From positions 21,402 through 85,401 of the forward strand of contig CAVYEW010000015.1 of assembly GCA_963767645.1 (NCBI GenBank): a DNA stretch of 64,000 nt, written 5' to 3'. The notes below the pieces were generated by a model. That model did no database searches, was not told the origin of the DNA, and was given only the letters and a program-made list of their open reading frames with translations. Positions 8,508 through 17,512 of this stretch are shown here, piece by piece. The DNA comes from DATFDN01 sp963767645 (GTDB taxonomy: Bacteria; Pseudomonadota; Alphaproteobacteria; Acetobacterales; Acetobacteraceae). The translations under genes and the position numbers were made by a program. Every line of letters begins with the position of its first letter. Position 1 is the stretch's first letter.

Positions 8508-10917
8508 GGTTGCCGGCGCCGGCGATCAGGTACTCATCGCCGTAGAAATCCCCCAGAGCCGGACGTAGCCTGGATGCTGTGCTCTCCGGCGCGCCGATTG
8601 CCGCCCTTGCCTGGGCGAAAGCGGCCCGCCACACGGAGCTCGGCGCATCGGGTTCGACCAACCACGTGAGCGGGCGGCCCTCGAGCCGCTCGGGAAAAGC
8701 CCCGATGCGGGCCGCCACGATCGGCAGTCCCGCGGCGATCGCGGCCGAGAGCGTGTAGCTCCAGGTCTCCGGCCACTGCGCGGGAAACCACGCGACATGC
8801 GCTCGCGCCTTGGTCAGCAGGCCGGGCAGCGCATCCTCCTCGTAAGGGCCGGTCGTCTTGATGCGCCGGCGCAGATGGCGGGGCAGCGTCTGCTCCGGAT
8901 ATCCGATCAGGCGCAGCTCGATCTCGGCCGCGTCGGTCGCCTCGGCCAGAGCGAGCACGCTCGCCGCGCCCTTCTGCGCGGCGAGCACGCCGAGCACGGC
9001 GACGCGCAGTGCCTCGCTCCGGTCCAAGGAGGGCGCGTGAACCGCCCAGGGCTCGGCCGGCGCCGGCTCGTGCGGCGCCAGCACCGCCTTCTCGCCCCAT
9101 CCGAAGCGGGCGATGCGCCGCCGCGCGTCCTCGCTCGGGCACAGCACGCGCTCGGCCTCGCGCAACAGCCAGGCGTGGCTCGCCCGCCAATGCAGGATCT
9201 CCCGCGCGCCATGACTCGGGCGATCGGTAATGCAGGCGTTGCAGCCGGCCTGGTCCGGCTCCCCGCAATACTGCCCGTCGAGATGCGGCAGCAGGTTCAC
9301 CTGCGGGCAAATCAGGAACCAGTCATGCACCGTGAGATCGAACGGAACGCCGAGGCCGCGGATCACGTGACGCAGGTCGAGGTCAAGCCCCATCACGTGA
9401 TGCACATGCACCCGCGACACACCGGCCGATGCGAGCACGCGGATCAGCGCATCGGTGCGCTCGGCCGGGATCGCCGCGCCGCCGTGGCCCGGCAGGGAGG
9501 GCGCGGAGATCAGGGCACCGCGCTCGGAAGGTTGCAGCAGCAGCAGGTTGGCCCGCCCGCGCAGGCGCTCGGCCAGGACTTCGATGTGGCGGTTCACGCC
9601 GCCGCCGAGAGCGTGGGAGACGAACAGGATCACCGGCAGGCCGGCGCGGCGATACAGTTCGGCGGTCAGGGCGAAGCGGGCCGGCTCGGCCGGCCCGCGC
9701 AGGACGTGGCGCTCGACCATGGCCGGAAACTCGGGCCAGCGCACGGCGAGCGCCGCCTCTCCGGCGGCACGGGCCTTGCTCGCGCCGCGGCCGAAGCTGG
9801 TTTCCGCCTCGTGATGGACATAGGTGTCGCAGGCGAGCACGTGCCGCCAGCCCCGCGCGGCGGCACGCAGGCAGAAATCACACTCCTCGCCGTAGCCGCG
9901 GCCGAACGCCTCGGCATCGAATCCGCCGACCTCGTCCAGTGCCGCGCGCTTGACATACATGCAGAAGCCGACGGTGGTCGGCACGCCCACCCGCCGGCCC
10001 GCGTTGGCGGCCCGCGCCGCCGCGTCGATCACTTCGGTCTCCAGCCCGAACGCGGGCGGACCGCCGGCAATGGCCGGATAGCTGCAGATCGTGGCGTTGT
10101 TCGACCAGGGCGAGACCGAGGCGATCCGATCCTCGGCATAGGCGTGTCCGGCAAGGCGGGAGAGCCATCCCGACGGCACCTCGGTATCGCTGTTGAGCAG
10201 CGCGACATCGGCCCGCCCGGCCTGCGCCACGGCGCGATTGACCGAGGCGACGAAGCCCAGGTTGCGTTCGTTGCGCAGCAGCGTGATGCGGCCGGCCCGC
10301 GCCTGCCGGGCAAGCCAGGCCGAGAGCGCGGGCTCCGGCGAGGCATCGTCGACGACGATGATCCGGCCCGGCGGCCGCTCGGCGTCAGCCAGCACGGAGG
10401 CGATGCAGCGCCGCGTCTCGGCAAGTCCTCGGTAGCACGGGATGACGACATCCACCCGCACGCCGGCGGGACAGGATGGCGAGCATCCGGCCGAGGGCAG
10501 GAAAGCCGTGTCGTCGAACGCGGGTTCGGTGGCGAAGCCGAGCCCCCGGCCGACGAGCATGTGGAAGACGAGCGGATTCGCAGCCGCCTGCGGATGCCGC
10601 TCCGCGTAGAAGACGGCATCGAAACGCGGATGCGGGTTGCGCAGCTCAGCAGCGCCGACGCTCAGGTAATGGAGCAGCGGGTCCATGCCCGAGGCCGCGA
10701 CATCGGGGTTTCGCTCGCGATACCAGGCGCTGTCGAAGAACGGGTTCGGGTTGCGGCCTTCGGCCAGGCCGTAGAGCGCGTAGTGCTCCAGCGGATCAAG
10801 GCGGGTGTGCGCCAGGTCGGGGTATTCGGCGAGGTAGAAGGCGGGGTCGAAGATCGGGAGCAGCTGGGAGGCGACGGACGGGACGGCCGGCTTGGGCGTC
10901 TTGCGGGCAGAGCGCAT
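8508..10917 (-). CDS. Multidomain glycosyltransferase (GT2 + GT4-like), N-terminal part of a broken gene
   Basis: Probable surface-polysaccharide enzyme. Three short repeats of the type DPAFYLAEYPDL...DPLEHYALYG fill residues about 20-130. A GT2 domain follows (about 155-385: VDVVIPCYRGLAETRRCI, VVDDASPE, ALLNSDTEVPSGWL with the DxD metal site, GFCMYVKRAALDEVGGFD). Next comes a GT-B region (about 425-790: VSHALGGGVNRHIEVLAERL, VHDWFLICPQ, ARAHVAWFPAQWPETWSYT, AAGLPIVAARIGAFPE). Homologous sequence stops at YGDEYL, where the repeat begins. The frame stays open to 7261 (1,218 codons), but those last roughly 400 codons are the wrong frame of the third domain. The ATG at 10917 lies 5 bases after the previous gene, so they form an operon. 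Confidence 0.75.
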
Positions 10918-10922
10918 TGCCC

Positions 10923-12818
10923 TCAGGACCGCTTTCCGAGTGTCTGCAGCAAAGCAGTCGCCTCCATGATCTCGGCATGGCCAAGCACCTCTTGGAACAG
11001 CCGATCCTCCTGCGCTGGCTCGCGGAACTCCGCGAGGATCGCGTCGTAGGCACGGTCCAGAGTCCGGTCATCCGGGTTCAGGTTTTGGATCACAACCAGA
11101 CCAGTCGGCGGCGCGTTGCAGCAGCGCACCGACAGATCAGGACGGTAGCGGGGCAGGATCGCCAGCAGCTTCCAAACGTCACCGGTCCACCATCCCGAGA
11201 ACGGCGCTGTCCCGCTCCTCTCTGCCTCGGTCCGGTCGCGATTGGCCATTTGCCGGTTCAGGGGCAGGCAGTCGTGGAGGACGATGACGGAGTCGCGACG
11301 GCAGAACCGCTCGACGTTGATCAAGTCCCTGAGCGCATTTTCCATCAGATGCATGCCATCGATGAACGCCAGGTCGATTGGCTGTCCAAGCAAGGCAACC
11401 GGATTGTATCGCCGGAAAAACTCGTCGCTCGGCATCTGATACAGCAAAATGGCCGGCGCCCGCGCCGGGATGCGGACTTGCGGCTGAAATTGGACATCAA
11501 TGCCGATCGCGGTGCATTCGGCCAGCGCGAGAGTCTCGCCATCAAGGCAACCGATTTCAAGGTAGCTACCCGGCCGCAGAGTCTGATGCAGCTGGCGAAG
11601 GCAATCACGATAGAAAAGCCCGGTGTGCTCCGGGCGGGATAACGGATTGCCCACAACGACGGGCCTTGCTGGCACGGAACCCGTTGCTTTTTCGAGCGCC
11701 TCGCCCAGCCGCCCGAGATCAACCTGAAACGGACTGTTCGGCGGCTCGGCCATGCCATCGACGGCTCTGCCTATGACCTCGACATAGGTGATCCCGAGTT
11801 GTCCGGCTAGATCCCAGAAGAAGGAATCGCCCCAGTTGCTGGGCGACAATACGATGACCGAGCTGTCGCGGGGCGCGAACATCAGGTTGGTCAGTGCGGC
11901 GCCCTTCACGCCCATGACCACGGCGGCCTCGGAAAACATACGCGCCTGTTCACGTAGCCCGTGCTCCTCGGGCCGGATGATGTCGAACCCGTACGCCGAG
12001 GCGAGTCGCAGTACATCCGCCTCGTTCAGCAGTGTCCGCGGTCCCTGCGCATTCCGCTGCACGTAGAGCCGCCGCCGAGGCAGTTGAGAATCCGGAACCA
12101 GCTTGGCGCGCAAGGCCCGCAGCGCCTCCGGATGCTTGAAGAGCGGGGAGACGCTGGTGGGAGTCACGTAGTAGAGACGGGAAAACATGACCGCCTCGGC
12201 ATCGTCATGTTCCACGATGGGGATGCCGGCGGCTACGACGCCCAGGGTCTCGGCAACGATGCGCCGCATCGCCGGCAAGGCCTGCTTGCCAACGACGATC
12301 TGGATGTCGTTACCACGCAGCCGATCCACCAACAGCGCCAGCAACGCCGCCGAATCAACCAGCCAGTGCCCGTAATTGCGCCACCATGGCGCCTTGGCAA
12401 GAATGGAGACACGGTTTTCCTTGCGGACCGGTTCTGCCAATGGGCAGAGCCAGCCGGGTCCAGTCGGTCGCAGACCGGGCGGCGTGCGTTTCTGTTCGAG
12501 GATGGCGCGGCAGCTCTCCTGCACCAAGAGACCATTTCGAGTGATGACTGACCCTTGGCCGATCACCAGCGCGTCGCTCAGCAATATTCCGACGGCCGGA
12601 CCGTAGGGCTGGACCAGCTTCGCCAAGTCCTCGAAATAGGGGCCTCGAAACGCGGGATAGAGGTCGTCCGGGTTGACCATCACGGCCGGCCTGCGCTCAT
12701 AGGTGCCAGACCGCGCCAATTCGTGCATAGCGACCACTCCCGCTTCCGATCGCAGCGACGGGTCGCCCAAGAGGGCCGACAGCGAGATGAGGCGAACAGG
12801 CAGGTCGCGTATAATCAT
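10923..12818 (-). CDS. GT61-type glycosyltransferase fused to a class I methyltransferase
   Basis: A 631-residue two-domain protein. Residues about 80-380 resemble the GT61 (DUF563) family: APWWRNYGHWLVDSAALLAL, RRRLYVQRN, AAVVMGVKGAALTNLMFAPR and a late WD(L)AGQLGITYVEV segment. Residues about 410-600 form a SAM-dependent methyltransferase: GSYLEIGCLDGETLALAE (motif I), LAFIDGMHLMENALRDLINV and DSVIVLHDCLPL, the pattern of O-antigen-associated methyltransferases. GGGAGG lies just upstream of the ATG at 12818. It heads the operon with the glycosyltransferase at 10917 and is divergent from another GT61 gene at 12987. Codon use is less GC-rich than in the housekeeping neighbours. Confidence 0.75.
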   Translation of the reverse strand: MIIRDLPVRLISLSALLGDPSLRSEAGVVAMHELARSGTYERRPAVMVNPDDLYPAFRGPYFEDLAKLVQPYGPAVGILLSDALVIGQGSVITRNGLLVQESCRAILEQKRTPPGLRPTGPGWLCPLAEPVRKENRVSILAKAPWWRNYGHWLVDSAALLALLVDRLRGNDIQIVVGKQALPAMRRIVAETLGVVAAGIPIVEHDDAEAVMFSRLYYVTPTSVSPLFKHPEALRALRAKLVPDSQLPRRRLYVQRNAQGPRTLLNEADVLRLASAYGFDIIRPEEHGLREQARMFSEAAVVMGVKGAALTNLMFAPRDSSVIVLSPSNWGDSFFWDLAGQLGITYVEVIGRAVDGMAEPPNSPFQVDLGRLGEALEKATGSVPARPVVVGNPLSRPEHTGLFYRDCLRQLHQTLRPGSYLEIGCLDGETLALAECTAIGIDVQFQPQVRIPARAPAILLYQMPSDEFFRRYNPVALLGQPIDLAFIDGMHLMENALRDLINVERFCRRDSVIVLHDCLPLNRQMANRDRTEAERSGTAPFSGWWTGDVWKLLAILPRYRPDLSVRCCNAPPTGLVVIQNLNPDDRTLDRAYDAILAEFREPAQEDRLFQEVLGHAEIMEATALLQTLGKRS

Positions 12819-12920
12819 TCGCCTCCCATGATCCGAGTGCGGGCGGGCGCAGACCTAGCCCGGGCTCTCTTTTACGGCAATGGTCTGCTTGATCTCTCCA
12901 ACGGCTCCGATCGTATCGCG

Positions 12921-12932
12921 CCTGGCGCCAGG
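12921..12932. promoter_or_regulatory. Perfect palindrome in a divergent glycan-gene promoter region
   Basis: CCTGGCGCCAGG is a perfect 12-base palindrome near the middle of the 168-base gap between the divergent GT61 genes at 12818 and 12987. Its place suits an operator, but only one copy is seen and no regulator is nearby. Confidence 0.3.
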
Positions 12933-12986
12933 TCTGATAAAATCGTCGCCCTGCCTAGCACAATGTTTTGGAGGCAGACCCGCCCC

Positions 12987-14228
12987 ATGAACGATGATCC
13001 GAGTCCCTGCATGGCGTCCGTAATACCCAAGGACTTGCGATTCCTGTCCTTCCCCTCCTCGTCCATGACGGTAGCTGGTGATATCGCGGAACTGAGTGAC
13101 CTACCGTTCGCGAGAACCGTAGTTGCTCCGCCAGCCCGCATGAGCTTGCCGGAATCGTGCGTGCTAAACGCGCCGTCGGCTCGGCACGGCGTTCCGGGAA
13201 GCTGGGGCTACCCCGAGGACGCGATGCTGTCCTGGGATGCACCGGCCCGGAACATATTCCCGAGAGAGGTGAGATATCCGGAAATGGCCGTCTCGCGACT
13301 GGACGAGGCATACTGTCTGCCCTACGCGCCGCCGTTCCTGCCCGCCAGCCGCAGACTTGCAAGCGACTTCAACATTCCTTGGGATGCGCGAGCAGTCGGG
13401 TGGTTTCAGCATGAAGGTGGGAACTTGTACCGGCTTCCGATCGAGATGAGGCTGTCTGATGCCCGGTCAATCGAAACCGGATTCTTCATGGGCCACCTCG
13501 TATCCGGCCATTTCGGACATTTTCTGGGAGACTGCCTAAGCCGGATCTACGCATGGGAGCTTTGCCGCGAGATGTTCGGCGATGTCAAGCTGATCATTGA
13601 ACATACGCGCGAGGATACGAGCTTCCGAAATCTGCTGCTGCGCGCGGCAGGCGTGGATTTGGAGGACGTGATCTTCTCGCAGGGCCTATACCATTGCCGC
13701 AGATTGCTGCTGGCCACTCCCTCGCTTGGCGTATCGCGATACGCCTCACCCGGCTCAGCCCAGCTTTGGCAACGGATTCGCGATGCATTCGATCATCCGC
13801 CCTCATCGCTTGCCGATAACGTGTATCTCTCACGTTCGCGCCAGTCCGCACGGAAAATGACCAACGAGGCGGAGGTCGAGGAGGTTTTCAAAAGCTTTGG
13901 ATTCCTCGTGATCAACCTGGAAGATCATCCCGTCGATAGACAGATTGGAATCGTATCGACAGCCCGCTACGTGGCCGGCCCTGGCGGATCCGCGATGTTC
14001 AATCTGGCGTTTCAGAAGCGTCTTAGATCGGTGCTGATCCTGATTCCGGAAACGTTCGTGCAAACCACCGAGCTTCTGTTCCTAGCTGGCGCTGATTGCA
14101 GCGCGTATTTTCACGTCGGCTCAAGAGATATGCCCGACACGACTCCCATGACCATCAACGACTCCTGGCGGGCCGACTTATCCAGATTGGCCAGCGACAT
14201 TAGCGACTGGCTTTCAGGCAGTCGGTGA
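12987..14228 (+). CDS. GT61-family glycosyltransferase
   Basis: A protein of about 413 residues. It contains a GT61-like core: MGHLVSGHFGHFLGDCLSRI (residues about 165-190), DNVYLSRSRQSARKMTNE (the Y-(V/L)-S-R segment typical of the family) and YVAGPGGSAMFNLAFQKRL near the C-terminus. It probably adds a sugar to a surface polysaccharide. The ATG at 12987 follows GGAGG at 12970; the open frame extends far upstream to 12555 only as the shadow of the divergent gene. An ATG at 12963 is an alternative start. Base composition is clearly lower in GC than the rest of the window, which suggests acquisition as part of a glycan islet. Confidence 0.75.
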   Translation: MNDDPSPCMASVIPKDLRFLSFPSSSMTVAGDIAELSDLPFARTVVAPPARMSLPESCVLNAPSARHGVPGSWGYPEDAMLSWDAPARNIFPREVRYPEMAVSRLDEAYCLPYAPPFLPASRRLASDFNIPWDARAVGWFQHEGGNLYRLPIEMRLSDARSIETGFFMGHLVSGHFGHFLGDCLSRIYAWELCREMFGDVKLIIEHTREDTSFRNLLLRAAGVDLEDVIFSQGLYHCRRLLLATPSLGVSRYASPGSAQLWQRIRDAFDHPPSSLADNVYLSRSRQSARKMTNEAEVEEVFKSFGFLVINLEDHPVDRQIGIVSTARYVAGPGGSAMFNLAFQKRLRSVLILIPETFVQTTELLFLAGADCSAYFHVGSRDMPDTTPMTINDSWRADLSRLASDISDWLSGSR

Positions 14229-14264
14229 AGACCCGAGATTTACGAATGCCACGTGCGAACGGGG

Positions 14265-14903
14265 TTAGCCACTCCTGAGCTTGAGGACCGCAGTACGCCG
14301 GGCGAAGGCAATGAACTCCAGGCGGCGCGCGTAGGAGCGTATCAGCGGGTCCTGTTCGCTGGCGATCTCCAGGACGGCATCGCCCACCATGTAGTCGGTC
14401 ATCCTTTGGAGAAAGCTGGCAGCCAATTCCCTCGCCCCATGCTGGTAGTAGCCGACATGGGTGCCATAGCTGGTGTCCAAGTCCTCCAGGATGTAGAAGC
14501 GCCCAGGCTTTACGAATGGCAGCAGATAGCGGAATGATGTAATCTGATGATCCCAGAAATGGGAGCCGTCATCCAGCACGAGGTCGAAGGGACCGTATTG
14601 CGTCGCTACGCGCACAAGATCGGCGACATTTCCCTGGTCCGCGATCTCTACTCGGGTACGCTCGGTTTCAAACTGTTTTGCATTTGGCTCGATATCGATA
14701 GCGACGATCCGGCCGCGGCCGAAATACTCCGCCCACATAGCCAGTGAGTTGCCCTGATAGACGCCGATCTCCAATACGGACACGTCCTGAAATCGTAGCG
14801 GCCCGAGGAACGTCTCGTAGAACCGCAGGAAGTCGTGGTGATGCGACGCTTTGTCGGTTCCAGCTCTGAGGCCGATTGTATCAAGAGATGGCTGGTCTGG
14901 CAT
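14265..14903 (-). CDS. Class I SAM-dependent methyltransferase (cephalosporin hydroxylase / CmcI-like)
   Basis: A 212-residue protein with a SAM-binding core: VSVLEIGVYQGNSLAMWAEY (motif I), GRIVAIDIEPNAKQ, FDLVLDDGSHFWDHQITSFR and GRFYILEDLDTSYG. The last two, with the D-D-G-S-H motif, are typical of sugar O-methyltransferases near glycosyltransferases. I chose the ATG at 14903 (MPDQPSLDTIGLRAGTDK) because the upstream open frame is arginine-rich shadow sequence. Its 3' end faces the 3' end of the GT61 gene at 14228. It is probably part of the same surface-glycan islet, methylating a sugar. Confidence 0.8.
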   Translation of the reverse strand: MPDQPSLDTIGLRAGTDKASHHHDFLRFYETFLGPLRFQDVSVLEIGVYQGNSLAMWAEYFGRGRIVAIDIEPNAKQFETERTRVEIADQGNVADLVRVATQYGPFDLVLDDGSHFWDHQITSFRYLLPFVKPGRFYILEDLDTSYGTHVGYYQHGARELAASFLQRMTDYMVGDAVLEIASEQDPLIRSYARRLEFIAFARRTAVLKLRSG

Positions 14904-14946
14904 CTGCTGTCTCTCTGTCGGCGGTACGCGAGCCGCCGTCGATTTC

Positions 14947-15156
14947 TTACCCGATCGTCTGCATCGCTTGCAGCATGTCCGCCGACAGCAACGCCCCCGG
15001 CGCATCGGATTGCTGCGTCTGTCCCGCCCCCGGCGCCGCGCCGGCCTTCCGGGCCGCGTCGAGCTGCTGGGTGAAAGATTGAGTCTGGTTGGCCGGAGCG
15101 TGTGGGTGCGTGCTGCTGTGGTGGGTAACGCCATGAAGGGCGGCAGAGATGCTCAT
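14947..15156 (-). CDS. Small hypothetical protein, 69 residues
   Basis: It starts MSISAALHGVTHHSSTHPHA at the ATG at 15156, preceded by GGGAG at a good distance. It is rich in histidine, glutamine, alanine and serine (SFTQQLDAARKAGAAPGAGQ), has no membrane segment, and ends LLSADMLQAMQTIG. No domain is recognised. Codon use and the good ribosome site favour a real gene. It stands alone between a methyltransferase and a ROK kinase. Confidence 0.55.
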   Translation of the reverse strand: MSISAALHGVTHHSSTHPHAPANQTQSFTQQLDAARKAGAAPGAGQTQQSDAPGALLSADMLQAMQTIG

Positions 15157-15272
15157 GGGACGGCTCCCGTTGCGGACACCCCAACATAAGCACATGCCAT
15201 GCCATCTCCCGCGCACCCACGCGCGCAGCCTTTGCACGCGCAGCCCGGCACCTCCGACCCGGCAGAGCGTGC

Positions 15273-16172
15273 CTAGCTCGCCGGCCAGAGCCGGGCAGCG
15301 CCGCGTACCCCGGAGGAGTCGCCGTGCCGGTTGCGCACGATCCTCGTCTCGACGGTGTCGCTGAAGACGTAGCGCCGCAGCAGCTGCGGCACGTCCGCGT
15401 ATAGGTGCTCCATGTTCGACAGCCCGCCCCCGAGCACGACCACATCCGGGTCGAGTATGTTCACGATCACCGCGAGCCCCCGCGCCAGGCGATCGGCGTG
15501 CCGGGCCAGCGCCTCCTGCGCCCGCGCCTCGCCGGCGGCGGCGCGGGCCGGAAGCCGGCTGGCATCGCGCGCGCCCGGCCCATCGCAATCGCGCGCCAGT
15601 GATGGGCCGGCGAGGAACGTCTCCAGACAGAGATTGTGCCCGCACCAGCAGCGCGGGCCCGGCAGCTCGTCGGGGCGTGGCCAGGGAAGCGGCGTGTGGC
15701 CCCACTCCCCGGCGATGCGGTGCTGGCCGCCATGCACGACCCCGTTCATCACCAGCCCGCCGCCGACGCCGGTGCCCAGGATTACGCCGAACACCACGCC
15801 GTAGCCGGCGCCGGCGCCATCGCTCGCCTCGCTCAGTGCGAAGCAGTTGGCATCGTTCTCGACCCGCACCTCCCGGCCAAGCTTGGCGTTGATGTCGCGG
15901 TCCAGCGTGTGGCCGTTGAGCGCGATGGAGTTGGCGTTCTTGACCTTTCCGGTGGCCGGGCTGATGACGCCGGGAATGCCGATGCCCACCGTCGCCGTTT
16001 CGCCGAGTGCCGCCTCTGTGCCGCGCACCAGTCCGGCGATCGCGTCCAACGTCTCGGCATACGTGCGCGGAGTAGGGATGCGGTGGCGATGCCGCTCGGC
16101 GCCATCCGGACCGAGCACCGCGATCTCGATCTTGGTGCCGCCCAGGTCGATGCCGATACGGTGTTGTGTCAT
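15273..16172 (-). CDS. ROK-family sugar kinase (fructokinase / N-acetylglucosamine kinase-like)
   Basis: A 299-residue ATP-dependent sugar kinase. The ATP motif IGIDLGGTKIEIAVLG is at the N-terminus. TVGIGIPGVISPATG and NDANCFALSEASDGAGAG provide the catalytic aspartate region. GTGVGGGLVMNG and the glucokinase-type GEWGHTPLPW follow. The zinc-binding segment CWCGHNLCLETFLAGPSL and the C-terminal VVVLGGGLSNMEHLY complete the ROK pattern. No DNA-binding domain is present, so it is a kinase, not a ROK repressor. The substrate cannot be decided; fructose, mannose or N-acetylglucosamine are all plausible. It is divergent from the tusA-like gene, 62 bases away. Confidence 0.85.
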   Translation of the reverse strand: MTQHRIGIDLGGTKIEIAVLGPDGAERHRHRIPTPRTYAETLDAIAGLVRGTEAALGETATVGIGIPGVISPATGKVKNANSIALNGHTLDRDINAKLGREVRVENDANCFALSEASDGAGAGYGVVFGVILGTGVGGGLVMNGVVHGGQHRIAGEWGHTPLPWPRPDELPGPRCWCGHNLCLETFLAGPSLARDCDGPGARDASRLPARAAAGEARAQEALARHADRLARGLAVIVNILDPDVVVLGGGLSNMEHLYADVPQLLRRYVFSDTVETRIVRNRHGDSSGVRGAARLWPAS

Positions 16173-16234
16173 GCGCCCAGCATGACAACACCACGCGGCT
16201 TGCTCAAGACGCCAGGCCAGCGCCAGGATGGCGC

Positions 16235-16489
16235 ATGACAGAGCGCCTGCTCGACGTGAAGGAGTTGAAGTGCCCGCTGCCGGTGTTGCGCGCCAACCGC
16301 GAGCTGCGCGGGATGGCGCCGGGCGAGCGGCTGCGGGTGCTGGCCACCGACCGGGCGGCGGTCTCGGACTTCCAGGCCTATTGCCGCGAGACCGGGCACG
16401 CGCTGCTGGCCTGCAGCGAGGAGGCCGGGGTGTTCAGCTTCCTGATCCGCCGCCGCGCTGAAGACCCGGCTCCGTCCGGGGAAGGATAG
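16235..16489 (+). CDS. TusA-family sulfur carrier protein
   Basis: An 84-residue cytoplasmic protein with the TusA signature LDVKELKCPLPVLRANREL, holding the single active-site cysteine in CPLP, then LRVLATDRAAVSDFQAYC and a short C-terminal strand. Family members carry persulfide sulfur for tRNA thiolation or other sulfur transfer. The ATG at 16235 gives the standard length; an in-frame ATG at 16166 would add 23 residues overlapping the divergent kinase. It is followed 6 bases later by the deacetylase-like gene, so the two are co-transcribed. Confidence 0.85.
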   Translation: MTERLLDVKELKCPLPVLRANRELRGMAPGERLRVLATDRAAVSDFQAYCRETGHALLACSEEAGVFSFLIRRRAEDPAPSGEG

Positions 16490-16495
16490 AAGACC

Positions 16496-17428
16496 GTGTC
16501 CGTTGCCCTCATCACCCACCCGGCCTGCCTCGGCCACGACGCCGGGCCGTGGCATCCGGAATGCCCTGACCGGCTCCGCGCCGTGCTGGCGGCGCTGGAC
16601 GACGCGCCTTTTCAGGCCCTGCTCCGGCAGGAAGCGCCCGAGGCGGACGAGTCCGCGCTGCTGCGCGCACATCCGGCTGAGCATGTCCGCTCCATCCTGA
16701 CGATCCGGCCTCCGCCCGGCCGGACCGTGCAGCTTGACGCCGATACCGCGATGAGCGTCGGCAGTGCCGAGGCGGCGCTACGCGCCGCGGGCGGGGCGAT
16801 GCTCGCCGTGGACGCGGTGATGGACGGCCGGGCCGATGCCGCCTTCGCCGCCGTCCGTCCGCCGGGCCATCATGCCGAGCCGACGCGCGCGATGGGCTTC
16901 TGCCTGTTCAACAACGCCGCGGTCGCCGCCCATCACGCCCGCGCCCGCTGGGGCCTGCGGCGGATCGCGGTGGTGGATTTCGACGTCCATCACGGCAACG
17001 GCACGCAGGCGATGTTCGCCGACGACCCGGAGCTGTTCTACGCCTCCTCCCACCAGAGCCCGTGCTATCCGGGCACCGGACGGCGCGAGGAGCGCGGCTG
17101 CGCCGGCAATATCGTCAACGTGCCGCTGCGTCCCGGCACCAGCAGCGCCGGGTTCCGCGCCGCATGGGAGGCCGAGATCCTGCCCGCGCTTGATGGCTTC
17201 GCGCCGGACCTGCTGATCGTCTCGGCCGGGTTCGACGCGCACAAGGCCGACCCGCTGGCGCAGCTGCGGCTGGAGACCGAGGACTTCGCCTGGATCACGC
17301 GCGAGCTGGTCGCCTTCGCCCGGCGCCGCACGGACGGGCGCATGGTCTCGCTGCTGGAGGGCGGCTACGACCTCGACGCTTTGGCTGCTTCCGCGGCCGT
17401 GCATGTCCGCGAGCTGATGCGGGACTGA
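16496..17428 (+). CDS. Histone deacetylase-family amidohydrolase
   Basis: A 310-residue zinc-dependent deacetylase of the arginase fold, acting on acetylated amines or possibly proteins. Clear family motifs: HPECPDRLRAVLAAL near the N-terminus, VRPPGHHAEPTRAMGFCLFN (catalytic histidine pair), VVDFDVHHGNGTQAMF (zinc aspartate and histidine), YPGTGRREERG, LLIVSAGFDAHKADPL (second zinc aspartate) and LEGGYDLDALA. It begins with GTG at 16496, 6 bases after the tusA-like stop. In bacteria such enzymes include acetoin-utilisation AcuC and acetylpolyamine amidohydrolases; the substrate is not decided here. Confidence 0.9.
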   Translation: MSVALITHPACLGHDAGPWHPECPDRLRAVLAALDDAPFQALLRQEAPEADESALLRAHPAEHVRSILTIRPPPGRTVQLDADTAMSVGSAEAALRAAGGAMLAVDAVMDGRADAAFAAVRPPGHHAEPTRAMGFCLFNNAAVAAHHARARWGLRRIAVVDFDVHHGNGTQAMFADDPELFYASSHQSPCYPGTGRREERGCAGNIVNVPLRPGTSSAGFRAAWEAEILPALDGFAPDLLIVSAGFDAHKADPLAQLRLETEDFAWITRELVAFARRRTDGRMVSLLEGGYDLDALAASAAVHVRELMRD

Positions 17429-17508
17429 CCCCTCCCCCCGGCCCCCTCCCGCAAGGGGAGGGGGAGGCCACTGAGAGCCCCATCCCCTTGCGGGAGGGGG
17501 TTGGGGAA
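17429..17508. repeat. Paired inverted palindromic repeat (family A, copy 4) between convergent genes
   Basis: CGGCCCCCTCCCGCAAGGGG and the inverted CCCCTTGCGGGAGGGGG arms are about 12 bases apart. They start immediately after the deacetylase stop codon and end 5 bases before the stop of the GNAT gene on the other strand. Possible bidirectional terminator. Confidence 0.8.
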
Positions 17509-17512
17509 AGGC

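Noticed and set aside
7261..10917. One continuous 1,218-codon glycosyltransferase
   Set aside because: The last third is translated from the wrong frame of the third glycosyltransferase domain, after reading through a repeat pair. The true continuation is at 7284-8417.
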